Part shown: positions 1 through 7,355 of the stretch, piece by piece
Numbering within the stretch: position 1 is the stretch's first letter
Layout of the letters: each line of letters begins with the position of its first letter
Assembly (NCBI GenBank): GCA_903835255.1
Contig: CAILMI010000034.1
Location: 1 to 46,568, forward strand
DNA: 46,568 nucleotides
DNA from: an uncultured Verrucomicrobia subdivision 3 bacterium
GTDB lineage: Bacteria > Verrucomicrobiota > Verrucomicrobiia > Limisphaerales > UBA11358
Direction: 5' to 3'
Notes under the pieces: model-generated
Seen by the model: the letters and a program-made list of their open reading frames with translations, nothing else
What the model was told of the DNA's origin: nothing
The model's database searches: none
Translations under genes and position numbers: made by a program

Positions 1-60
1 ACAGGCGTTCTGGTTCGATGTGCGGAACTTGTAGTTCCGACAACATCTGTGATTCGAATA

Positions 61-90
61 CCGCCCTGATGCCTTGTCGGGCGGTTTTTT
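61..90 (+). terminator. Rho-independent terminator
   Basis: A 6-bp GC stem (CCGCCC at 61-66, GGGCGG at 79-84) with a 12-nt loop is followed directly by six T residues. It would end a plus-strand transcript entering from left of the window. The gene it serves is not in view. Confidence 0.6.
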
Positions 91-129
91 GTTTGCAGAT
101 CTTCTGATGCGTTGAAAGCAAAACAACGC

Positions 130-357
130 ATGAACATAATAACGGCTATCCGGGTGGACTCGAGTAACCCGGATCATCATCTCTGGAACAATCACGGCAC
201 CTGGTGGTGCCATTTCACGCTGCACCTGCCGGACTTCACCAAACAGCGCATCCGGACCTCGCTGGACACAGCCTCGCCCAAGGAGGCACGCCAGCTGCGC
301 GACGGCTTGCTGGCTTTATTCGGCACGAGAGTGGAAGCAGGGAGAAACGTCGGGTGA
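130..357 (+). CDS. Small hypothetical protein, integrase arm-domain-like
   Basis: This 75-residue protein starts at ATG 130; a TTG at 112 in the same frame would add six residues. It contains the segment GTWWCHFTLHLPDF followed by K-R-I-R-T-S-L-D-T-x-x-x-K-E-A-R. That pattern resembles the beta-sheet plus helix of the arm-type DNA-binding domain at the N-terminus of tyrosine integrases (R-x-x-x-S-L-x-T-x-x-x-x-E-A). No catalytic domain follows, so it is either a free-standing small DNA-binding protein or a remnant. The functional idea is inference; the ORF itself is reasonably convincing. It lies upstream of another small plus-strand gene. Confidence 0.5.
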   Translation: MNIITAIRVDSSNPDHHLWNNHGTWWCHFTLHLPDFTKQRIRTSLDTASPKEARQLRDGLLALFGTRVEAGRNVG

Positions 358-434
358 GTAAAACCTAGGTGAAACGCTTGTGTAAACGGCGGTGGATTTC
401 ACTTGTACGGCTCAACCAGTAAACAAACAAAATT

Positions 435-683
435 ATGACCAACAAAATTAAAAACAAAAAAGTAATGAAAAAGAAACGCACACCACCATCCACAACTCAG
501 AATACGACACTTGGTCCAAACATCGAGTTTTTGAAGGCGATGTCAGAGCGCAATTGGGGAGGCGCAAACAAGCCCTCGACGCTGCAGAACGGCTTCGCCG
601 GGACGTTCAATCAAGAGCAAATTACTAGGGCGGATCTGGAGCTGCTGCGCGAGATGTTTCAGGGTCGTCAGCGCCTTCCCTAA
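435..683 (+). CDS. Small hypothetical protein
   Basis: This is an 82-residue ORF with a very basic N-terminus (many Lys in the first 16 residues), a Ser/Thr/Pro/Gln linker and a C-terminal half with a predicted helix (T-R-A-D-L-E-L-L-R-E-M-F). No family is recognised. There is no clear Shine-Dalgarno before the ATG, and an in-frame ATG at 465 could be the real start. It is downstream of and parallel to the small gene at 130-357, and convergent with the HNH nuclease gene across a short AT-rich gap. Confidence 0.4.
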   Translation: MTNKIKNKKVMKKKRTPPSTTQNTTLGPNIEFLKAMSERNWGGANKPSTLQNGFAGTFNQEQITRADLELLREMFQGRQRLP

Positions 684-787
684 ATAATGCCGAAACCAAA
701 ACGAAACGGGCCCGTGAAAAGAATTGGCCCTGAAAAATTAATGAAATTGGGTAAATAAATGCAAAAGTAATAAATAAATTTAGTTTT

Positions 788-1171
788 TTATTTGATTACG
801 TCATTTAGTTTTTTTCTATCGTCTGGTGAATTTAATGCGTGCATTCGCCGATGACAATTCGGGCATAATGCAACCGTATTGGCTATCGTGTCATCCCCGC
901 CGCTGGCTAGCCAGATAATGTGATGAGTCTCAAGATAAGGCTCACCCTTGGCGTTAATAAAAGGAGCAGGGGCCTTACAAAGTTCACATATTCCTTTTGC
1001 TCTTCGTTTTGCGTGTTGAACTACGTAAGGACTGCGTTCGAACTGTCTTGTAACCACATCCCGTTCGCCTGCCTTGTGTGGGGCAGATTTAGCTCTTTTT
1101 TCAAGTTCAGAATCGCTGAGTTTACTGGCTTTTTTCTCACGTATTATCCCCCCGCCTACAAATCCACCCAT
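788..1171 (-). CDS. HNH endonuclease
   Basis: This is a 127-residue protein whose C-terminal half is a clear HNH nuclease domain. It has a zinc-binding pair C62/C65, the E-T-H-H-I strand with H83/H84, N98, a second pair C103/C106 in A-L-C-P-N-C-H, and H107/H111. The N-terminal 55 residues (L-S-D-S-E-L-E-K-R-A) match the region that precedes HNH domains in McrA-like restriction nucleases. These are usually longer, so the protein may be a shortened member. An in-frame stop lies directly before the ATG. It could be a DNA-cleaving defence enzyme or an element-maintenance nuclease; the target is unknown. Confidence 0.85.
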   Translation of the reverse strand: MGGFVGGGIIREKKASKLSDSELEKRAKSAPHKAGERDVVTRQFERSPYVVQHAKRRAKGICELCKAPAPFINAKGEPYLETHHIIWLASGGDDTIANTVALCPNCHRRMHALNSPDDRKKLNDVIK

Positions 1172-1911
1172 TCACGTCATATTCAAAAATTCGTGTCCAT
1201 TCTTGATAAAAAAGTCCAACCGCGAATTAATCGCTAAAATCGACTAGCAGGTAAATGAGCAGCCTGACAAGCTGGCAGCCCTGCACCGGGAGCTGGACAG
1301 CTTTTGCTAGGCAGGCGAGAATTTTAGAGAGATAGGATCCTTATCGAGCATGCCCCCGACTGCCTCCAAGCGATTTCTTAATTCTAATTTAAAACAGCTT
1401 GCTTTTGGATGAGGGGAAAGAACTAACCCGTTATTATAGGAATAACTGCGCCAAAATGGCACAGCTCGCAATCTCTTTCAGTTTCCAATACTAGTTCCAT
1501 TTGGATGGGAATATGTGGATCAAAATGATGCCATTTTATGTGTTGCAATGATAGGCCAGGTTCCGACTACTTTGGCATAGTTTTTACCTCACTTTATTTT
1601 TCACAACCACGAAAACTCTCCAGGATTTGTTTTAAGCGGTTTTTAAACATAGTCCGCCACATATATATTAATAATTGAAAAAAGCTGAACCTGACGCATT
1701 TTAGAGCGCTTGGTGGCCATCCTGAAGTTAATTATAGGTTCGAAATAAGACAGTTAAAAGAGTCGAGGTCAACTTTTTTTGGGGTGGAAGGTACCCCCTC
1801 GCCCATAAGCGAGAGGGGTGGATCCCTTCCATCCCTCCTCTCCTTTAGGGAGGACAGGGGGAGTTTATAGGGGGTATATGGGAGTAGTTTGGTCATACAA
1901 TTGTCATGGGC
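1172..1911. other. Gene-free stretch, 740 bp
   Basis: There is no convincing gene between the HNH nuclease and the coiled-coil gene. It is AT-rich and holds a short peptide-coding remnant at 1251-1310 (frame ending ALHRELDSFC-stop) and a large hairpin at 1781-1835. On the element this is the only long non-coding segment, so a replication origin or transfer/packaging site is a reasonable guess. No iterons were seen. Confidence 0.4.
1781..1861. repeat. Large nested hairpin
   Basis: The outer arms GGGGTGGAAGG (1781-1791) and CCTTCCATCCC (1825-1835) pair over 11 bp with one G-T. Inside them CCCCTC (1795-1800) pairs with GAGGGG (1813-1818). A weaker stem follows at 1840-1852 around a TTTA loop. 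Seven T residues precede the hairpin on the plus strand but none follow it on either strand, so it does not look like a terminator. Confidence 0.55.
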
Positions 1912-2283
1912 TTATTTGTTGGGTTTTTCGCATATTTTTTTCTCAAGTGAATGACATTTCTCGATGAGATTCTCAAGGCATATGGCATTATTCAGGATGA
2001 TTTTCTCCATTCTGATGTTGTCTTTTTTTAATTTTTCAATTGCGATTGTGGCGTACGTGATCTCGCCTCCGACTGGTGCTGGAGAGGTGTTGCATCCGCG
2101 CCATTTGCGGTTCATTGAATCGAACAGCATTACACCGCTTTTTCTGCCGGTCATAAAAATGCTGGCGGCTTTGCTGTAGTCGCAGTTCATTTTTTCTCGA
2201 ATGTAGGCGATTACTTGAGACTTAGACTGGTCTCGGTCATTCGACAGTTGCGGCATGTCTTTGAATATTTCTCTATATGTCAT
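1912..2283 (-). CDS. Small coiled-coil hypothetical protein
   Basis: This is a 123-residue protein. The ATG at 2281-2283 overlaps the primase-helicase stop as ATGA, which decides the start over a longer upstream in-frame option and indicates translational coupling. The C-terminal ~45 residues have spaced Leu/Ile with charged residues (I-E-K-L-K-K-D-N, L-E-N-L-I-E-K, L-E-K-K-I), consistent with a coiled coil. The middle has a basic, Trp-containing stretch (M-N-R-K-W-R-G). No family is recognised. As the third gene of the HTH-primase operon it may be an accessory replication protein, but that is inference from position only. Confidence 0.6.
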   Translation of the reverse strand: MTYREIFKDMPQLSNDRDQSKSQVIAYIREKMNCDYSKAASIFMTGRKSGVMLFDSMNRKWRGCNTSPAPVGGEITYATIAIEKLKKDNIRMEKIILNNAICLENLIEKCHSLEKKICEKPNK

Positions 2284-4118
2284 GGCTTTAGTATTTTTGG
2301 TTGTTTTTTGTTTGTTTGCTCCCGATTTGCTACGAACATTTTCTTGGCGGCATACTCCCATACGATCCCAGAGTCGCCGTGCGATAGCCTGATCGACTTG
2401 GAAGGTTCGCCATCGTTATTCACCATTCCTGCACGTTTTCCTCTTTTGGTCAGAGTGAACGTGAAAGTTGGCGTACCGTCCCCCTCTTCGCGCTTGAGTA
2501 CGGCAACTTCTCGGCTCCAGTTGGTGAGGTCTGCAGAACCGGCGCCGGCGTACGCCAGATCGCTGATGGTGCCGGTGGACTGGTCGCCCCTCGGTGGCTT
2601 CGGCATATGATGAAGCCAGACCCAGATCGCGCCGGTGTCGGACAAGACCGGATTGATCTGATTACGGAGAAAGGAGGACATGAAGGACTGCTCGGAGATG
2701 TCGTTGCCGGCATACGCCAGCAGCGGATCCACGATCACCAGTTGCGCCTTGTGTTGGACAATGATCTTGCGCGCCAGTGCCACGAACTCCTCACCGGTCT
2801 TGGTCTGCTCGTCATAGAACCGGACGTTCTTCTCAAGCGTTTCCATGTCATGCTGCCCGAATTTCATGCCGGCAATGACGCCTTGAAACGCCTCCGCCAT
2901 GTCGCCCATGTCGTTTTCAGCCTGAATGAACGCCACCCTGAGCGGATCCTTGACGCTGATGCCAAAGAATGCGCGTCCGGTTGCCGCCATGAGACCGAAT
3001 TGCATCGCGAATGCCGATTTACCGACTCCTGACTGACCGACAATGGTCATCGACCCGCCCCTGCATAGCCAGCGGTTGCCAAACATGCTGTTTGGATCGT
3101 TCTCAGTGTCGTAGTCCATCAGTTGTGACGGCTTTTTCGGCTCGATCAGATCCTTGGTGGCAAGGTGTTCCTCGAATGCCTCCCAATTGAGCGATCCAAT
3201 GTTGAGCGCGATCAACTTTTGCTCGACGTCACCGCGCATAATGCCGGCAAGACGCGAAAACCGGCTGGCATTTTTGTTGGCAGCACACGGTGAGTAGTCC
3301 GACATGTACTGGTACACGGCATCTCTGCGAGATGACCACTGCTCCTTGTTGGCGGCGTCCACTTTGACCCATGCATGGACCGATCTGCCGCCAGAATCAA
3401 TCACCGCCGCGATCGGCAGCTTGCTCCTGTTAATGATATCGAGCTGCTCCTCCTTGGGCTTGTCATCGAACTCGATCAGCACATGGCGCCATGCGGCTAC
3501 GGATGACTCGTTGCCGTCATACCGGTCTGGCAGCATGGGATTAATCCGGATCCAAGCACCCTGTGGCTTGCCTTCCCAAATGCTCCACGGAAAATATTTT
3601 CCATTGAGCCATTTTGAGACCGGCATGAATGTGCCGGCACAATTCGGTTGCCACTTGTCATGCACTTCGTCATGCGTTGCCGAATTAGTGATGCAGATCC
3701 ACTCATCCGGTTTAAACAGGGTCTGGATTAGTTTGATGGTCGAGTCGTAGCCGGCGCTTTCCGTTTTTTTGATCGGCTGAGCTAGTCCGCGATTGGCAAT
3801 GAACTTGCCGGTCGGAGAAATGCACGAGCGCCACTGATCGTTTATGTCTTCGAGCAGATGTCCGCGGGGTTTGTTGTGCGGAGTCTTGATCGCCGAGTTT
3901 ATCTTGTGCTGCAGATCGCGCTCAGACCAAGGCGGCTGGCATGTTGCGTTGTACTCTCTGAGAAGTGACAGTGCCTGTTCCTGATCGAATGCGAATCCGT
4001 TGACCAGTGCCACTGCCACCGTGAATGTTGTCGAATGACCGCCCTGTCCACTGATAGCCGGTGGGCATTTCGACATGTATGCCCTAGCTCGATCAAGATG
4101 ATTGCTAGAGCTAATCAT
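2280..4118 (-). CDS. Primase-helicase fusion (AEP-like + RepA/AAA_25)
   Basis: This 612-residue protein probably drives replication of the element. Residues ~8-78 resemble the helical domain found in phage and plasmid primases. Residues ~135-320 look like an archaeo-eukaryotic-type primase: acidic motif I-E-F-D-D at 215-219, S-G-G-R-S-V-H-A-W at 242-250 (the s-x-H motif), then S-R-F-S-R-L-A-G. Residues ~345-570 form a RecA-fold hexameric helicase of the RepA/DnaB type, with Walker A G-Q-S-G-V-G-K-S at 361-368 and Walker B L-V-I-V-D-P-L-L. The start ATG overlaps the HTH gene's stop as ATGA. The helicase assignment is strong; the primase assignment rests on motifs and is moderately sure. Confidence 0.85.
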   Translation of the reverse strand: MISSSNHLDRARAYMSKCPPAISGQGGHSTTFTVAVALVNGFAFDQEQALSLLREYNATCQPPWSERDLQHKINSAIKTPHNKPRGHLLEDINDQWRSCISPTGKFIANRGLAQPIKKTESAGYDSTIKLIQTLFKPDEWICITNSATHDEVHDKWQPNCAGTFMPVSKWLNGKYFPWSIWEGKPQGAWIRINPMLPDRYDGNESSVAAWRHVLIEFDDKPKEEQLDIINRSKLPIAAVIDSGGRSVHAWVKVDAANKEQWSSRRDAVYQYMSDYSPCAANKNASRFSRLAGIMRGDVEQKLIALNIGSLNWEAFEEHLATKDLIEPKKPSQLMDYDTENDPNSMFGNRWLCRGGSMTIVGQSGVGKSAFAMQFGLMAATGRAFFGISVKDPLRVAFIQAENDMGDMAEAFQGVIAGMKFGQHDMETLEKNVRFYDEQTKTGEEFVALARKIIVQHKAQLVIVDPLLAYAGNDISEQSFMSSFLRNQINPVLSDTGAIWVWLHHMPKPPRGDQSTGTISDLAYAGAGSADLTNWSREVAVLKREEGDGTPTFTFTLTKRGKRAGMVNNDGEPSKSIRLSHGDSGIVWEYAAKKMFVANREQTNKKQPKILKP

Positions 4119-4363
4119 ACGTTCCCCCCTTCCAGTCCGTGAGCGTGGGTAGTCAGGTTTTCGAAAATATGCCGGAGCATTTCACGGCGTGGAAACCGTA
4201 CTATTTTTGACGTGAGTTTAACGTAGCTGATACGCTTTTGGCGCATCATGTTGTCAATCGATCGAGTTGATACCCCTAGCAGGCAAGCAGCTTCGGGTTT
4301 AGTTAGCAGTTCAGGCTCTATTTGGACCGCCGAGTCTGGGGCGGGATTTTTGTTATCTTTCAT
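4115..4363 (-). CDS. Excisionase-like HTH protein
   Basis: This 82-residue protein has a MerR/Xis-type helix-turn-helix: L-L-T-K-P-E-A-A-C-L-L-G-V-S-T-R-S-I-D, then R-Q-K-R-I-S-Y-V-K-L, K-I-V-R-F-P-R-R-E-M. This is the usual layout of HTH_17 excisionase/AlpA-like proteins, which bend DNA at attachment sites or regulate integrase. I chose ATG 4363 (MKDNKNP); an ATG at 4396 would add eleven residues. The stop overlaps the primase-helicase start by ATGA. An inverted repeat lies just upstream and may be its binding site. Confidence 0.75.
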   Translation of the reverse strand: MKDNKNPAPDSAVQIEPELLTKPEAACLLGVSTRSIDNMMRQKRISYVKLTSKIVRFPRREMLRHIFENLTTHAHGLEGGNV

Positions 4364-4403
4364 GCATATGACGACGGCTGGCCAGAGGGACGTCATCAGA
4401 TGC

Positions 4404-4480
4404 GTTTATTCGCCAAACCGGGCCTGCCGGCGCTCTGATGCGTCTCCTGGAGACAGCATTCGCGTCAGCTGCGAATAAAC
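4404..4480. promoter_or_regulatory. Inverted repeat upstream of HTH gene
   Basis: GTTTATTCGC (4404-4413) and its exact reverse complement GCGAATAAAC (4471-4480) flank a 57-bp GC-rich centre in the gap between the unknown 402-aa gene and the HTH gene. Such spaced arms could be operator sites for the HTH protein. Function is inferred. Confidence 0.45.
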
Positions 4481-4515
4481 CACGAAGGGACGGAAGGAAC
4501 TACGTGCGGAAGGAA

Positions 4516-5724
4516 TTATTCGTTCCGCATTTTTCGCACATATTTTTTCCCGCGTTTTCTATGCGAAGTTTTCTTAAGAAGTTTCGCCAAATCAAATTGT
4601 GGAAAAACAAGCGAGACGAGCGATTTCATGTACTCGCACCGGCGATAAAAATAAGTGCTTTTATAAATTTTATTGGATTGCTTCTCCTCAGAGGCAAGCC
4701 AGTCTTTCCATTCGGTTTCCAAGCCCAAGAGCTCGCTTTCGTCAAGGAGTTCGCCATCTAGTAGATTTCCGTAGAGGTTGCTACCCCGTTTCAATTCACT
4801 TGATAACCACCCGCCCATAGCCTTCGCGCTGGCTTTGGTGAGTATCGTTTTGGGGATGGCAAAGATACGGTAATCGCTGGCGAGGTTTTTGAATTGAATT
4901 ATTTGATTCAAATCGCGCTGGGTTAGCGTTCCTGATACGCGAAAGTTAGCCAGGCTTCTGTTGTGGAAAAAGTTTACTTCATGTGGTGCGGGCGAATCTC
5001 CACGGTTTTGAGTGAGCGGATTGTTGGGACGGCTATCGAATAAATTACACCAAATGTATTGAAACTCGCGCTTGAAACCTTCCGGCGCTTTTGACCAAGG
5101 ATGTTCTACTGTGAACGGCCACGGATAGCGACGCCATTCTTCTATTGGATTCACCTTGCTCCAAAGCTTTTTAAATTTGCTTTTGGTCCAAAATACTTCA
5201 GGGCCGCGGCGCATCAAATGTCCGCCAACTTCCGACTTTTGTGGGTTTCGCCAGACCCATCCTTTATCCTCGATATTAGCTATTATTCCTTCACCCTGCC
5301 GTATTAAAATAGGAATAAAAATTTCTCTTTTTTCCCATTTTTTGCCGGGCGGCCGCGTTAAAATATGGCAATGAAAAAGTGGTTCTGGCACTAGCCATTG
5401 GAGCGCAATACCCGCGAAGGGATTTGTACGGCTTGCATTCTCGATTATGCGTTTAGCAGATAACCAAGTTTTGCTTCTTAAGGAGTAATTGGCATTTAAA
5501 TCTCGGGATTCTGCGCCACTTTGTCCTAGTCGAGTGCCTCGGTCTTGGAAATTTTTGATTTTTAAATCAATCGACTGAACCCGTAAGTCGTGCTTTTTTA
5601 AAAGTTCGACCGCGTTCTTGAAGGCTTCATTTCGCCTCAGTAGTTCCCAGATTTTAGCGGGTAGTATCTGCTCGCTCTCCTTTAGGGAACAAGGATTGTA
5701 AGATGGTTGTAAATTATGATCCAT
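4516..5724 (-). CDS. Unknown 402-aa element protein
   Basis: This is a long intact ORF of 402 residues, rich in Lys, Arg and Trp, with no signal peptide or membrane segment. The N-terminus carries W-E-L-L-R-R-N-E-A-F, which weakly resembles the W-E-F-L-R-R-N-P signature of small element-encoded regulator-like proteins (DUF6499 type); this similarity is only suggestive. The middle is rich in aromatic and Pro residues (R-R-Y-P-W-P-F-T-V-E-H-P-W). The C-terminus is strongly basic (S-H-R-K-R-G-K-K-Y-V-R-K), suggesting nucleic-acid contact. It lies between the integrase and the replication operon on the same strand, the usual place for regulator or cargo genes. No function is assigned. Confidence 0.7.
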   Translation of the reverse strand: MDHNLQPSYNPCSLKESEQILPAKIWELLRRNEAFKNAVELLKKHDLRVQSIDLKIKNFQDRGTRLGQSGAESRDLNANYSLRSKTWLSAKRIIENASRTNPFAGIALQWLVPEPLFHCHILTRPPGKKWEKREIFIPILIRQGEGIIANIEDKGWVWRNPQKSEVGGHLMRRGPEVFWTKSKFKKLWSKVNPIEEWRRYPWPFTVEHPWSKAPEGFKREFQYIWCNLFDSRPNNPLTQNRGDSPAPHEVNFFHNRSLANFRVSGTLTQRDLNQIIQFKNLASDYRIFAIPKTILTKASAKAMGGWLSSELKRGSNLYGNLLDGELLDESELLGLETEWKDWLASEEKQSNKIYKSTYFYRRCEYMKSLVSLVFPQFDLAKLLKKTSHRKRGKKYVRKMRNE

Positions 5725-5793
5725 ATAGTTTTAACATGAACGTAGATTTACCGCGCATTTACAGTGCTGTTGCAAAAATTACCGAACCTATTG

Positions 5794-7293
5794 TTAAAAT
5801 TGCAACTTTGATCCTGTGCTGGCAACCTCAATTTTTGTATTAGCTGCAGCCTTGAAACTGGTAGTTGCAGTGAAAGTGGCTCCCTTTTCGCGCTTGGGTG
5901 GCACAATGGAAAACCACGCTTGTGCTTCACTCTCGCGAACGAGTTGGCGGTAATGTTTAAACACCATCCCGGGTGAATTGCCCGCTTCGAGGCTGACCTG
6001 GCCCACATCCTTGATCAGGGCCAGCCGGTAGCTAATGAATGAATGTCTCAATCCATTGTGTTTCCATGGCACGCCGGACTTTTCTGCCAGATAAAGAAAC
6101 AGTTGCTTATCGGCACGGGACAGATTGATGACGGGCCCGGAAGTTAGCGAATACTTTTCAAGCCACGCGGCACAATTGTCGGTGATTGGCACGGTGCGAC
6201 GCGAGGCGGTCTTGGCATTGCCCGCTTTGATTTCAACGAACCGCTCATTGCCTGTAAGATGAATCTCTGACCAGTCGAGCCGCATGATTTCCGCAGCCCT
6301 CAAACCGCAGAATGCAGCAATAGCCAAATAAGGAATCATTTCTTCTCGGGTTCGCCATTTTCCACGCTCTTTAACGGGTTTTAAGCAGGCATCGAACAAC
6401 TTTTTAAGTTCGTCAGGACTAAACACCTCAATTTCGCTGCTGTCCACCGTGGCTTTCTCAACTCCCTCAATTTCATCGTGATCTTTCGGGAGATAACCGC
6501 GTTTGATGGCAAATTTAAAAAGGGTGCCGATCAGGCGGCGAATGTTGTTTTGTGTCCGACCGGCCAAGCTTCGCCGTTGGCTTTCATCGGATCCTATTGT
6601 TTTCAATGCCCGAATGTATTCCTCGATTTGCTTACCGGAAACTGTCGAAATGGGGATGTTGAAACTGTTGGCAAAGGCGCCAAGTCTTAGGGTTAAGTCT
6701 TTAATATAAACGTCGCTCTTGCCGGCATTGGATTTGGAAGCAATTAATTCATCCACGACTTCACGGATGGTTTTTTTAGGAAGGCCGATGGGGTGACGCT
6801 TCAGATAATATTCGAGCACATCGCTCAGGCTGACATATTCTGGCAGACGGCGAACAGCGGTGACGTAATCAGTGACGGCCAAATTGAGATCCACGCCGGT
6901 CTTCCAAGCGCGAAGTTTTTGAATGGCGCGGATATAATCGGCGCGGTCAGCGCCGGTGAGCTTAAGGGCTTCAGATTCACCGTTGGCGAGTTTAATGGCA
7001 ATTAATCCAGCTTCGCGGCGGGCTTTTTGGATATCGGAGAATTTCTGTCGGATGCGCTTAGTCCCCTGGTAATAGGCCACTGTGTAGATGACACTTGCGT
7101 ATTTGACCAAGGCCTTCGGCTTTGATGTAGCGCCCGACGGCTGGGTTTCGTAAAGGATAGTGCCCGTCTGGGGATTGCGCTGGGGAATGACGTTGGTGTG
7201 GGCGTAAATTGGGATCGAAATACTACCCTGCTTTACAACTTCAAACGGTTTAGTGTTTTTGCGTTTTTTAGCTTTTTCCGGGTCAATTTTCAC
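5794..7293 (-). CDS. Tyrosine recombinase / site-specific integrase
   Basis: This 499-residue integrase has a long N-terminal region containing an arm-type part (~residues 60-110), a core-binding domain (~180-260) and a catalytic domain with R332 (G-L-R-A-A-E-I), K361, H412 and R416 (W-K-H-N-G-L-R-H-S-F) and nucleophile Y448 (F-K-H-Y-R). The usual second His/Trp position reads G-N-S-P, so Asn replaces His. The open frame continues upstream through ssrA, but that part is tmRNA sequence. The likely start is GTG 7293, 62 bp from the ssrA end. The position predicts integration into the ssrA 3' end. On the minus strand a TTGACA, 17-bp spacer, GACAAT promoter-like pair sits just before the start. 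Confidence 0.93.
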   Translation of the reverse strand: MKIDPEKAKKRKNTKPFEVVKQGSISIPIYAHTNVIPQRNPQTGTILYETQPSGATSKPKALVKYASVIYTVAYYQGTKRIRQKFSDIQKARREAGLIAIKLANGESEALKLTGADRADYIRAIQKLRAWKTGVDLNLAVTDYVTAVRRLPEYVSLSDVLEYYLKRHPIGLPKKTIREVVDELIASKSNAGKSDVYIKDLTLRLGAFANSFNIPISTVSGKQIEEYIRALKTIGSDESQRRSLAGRTQNNIRRLIGTLFKFAIKRGYLPKDHDEIEGVEKATVDSSEIEVFSPDELKKLFDACLKPVKERGKWRTREEMIPYLAIAAFCGLRAAEIMRLDWSEIHLTGNERFVEIKAGNAKTASRRTVPITDNCAAWLEKYSLTSGPVINLSRADKQLFLYLAEKSGVPWKHNGLRHSFISYRLALIKDVGQVSLEAGNSPGMVFKHYRQLVRESEAQAWFSIVPPKREKGATFTATTSFKAAANTKIEVASTGSKLQF

Positions 7294-7300
7294 GAAAACA

Positions 7301-7322
7301 TTGTCCCGTCCTTGTCCCGTCC
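7301..7322. repeat. Tandem 11-bp repeats between int and ssrA
   Basis: TTGTCCCGTCC occurs twice head-to-tail without a gap (7301-7311 and 7312-7322). It is followed by CTGTCAA, five bases, CTGTCAA. Short direct repeats beside an attachment site are typical of integrase or excisionase arm-binding sites, and here they also overlap the presumed integrase promoter. Binding is inferred. Confidence 0.6.
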
Positions 7323-7355
7323 TGTCAAGCAATCTGTCAAAACACCAATAAAAAG

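Larger units (their letters stand above)
1..7355. mobile_element. Integrative element at ssrA 3' end (partial)
   Basis: This AT-richer segment abuts the 3' CCA end of ssrA and carries a tyrosine integrase reading away from ssrA, an excisionase-like HTH protein, a primase-helicase, an HNH nuclease and several unknown small genes. tRNA and tmRNA 3' ends are classic integrase targets, so the right boundary is placed at the ssrA end. No second copy of the ssrA acceptor/T-arm sequence was found by eye in positions 1-5800, so the left end is probably outside the window or has decayed. No capsid, tail, terminase or conjugation genes are visible. The lifestyle (satellite, plasmid-like island or degraded prophage) is therefore open. 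Confidence 0.7.

Noticed and set aside
1-60. Possible tRNA or tmRNA end (GGTTCGA and GATTCGAATAC look like T-arms)
   Set aside because: The flanking bases do not pair as a T-stem or acceptor stem, and no other tRNA parts are present.
4505-4534. Hairpin TGCGGAA/TTCCGCA followed by TTTTT
   Set aside because: The T-tract is on the plus strand but the only gene here reads on the minus strand, and the hairpin overlaps its last codons. Probably coincidental.
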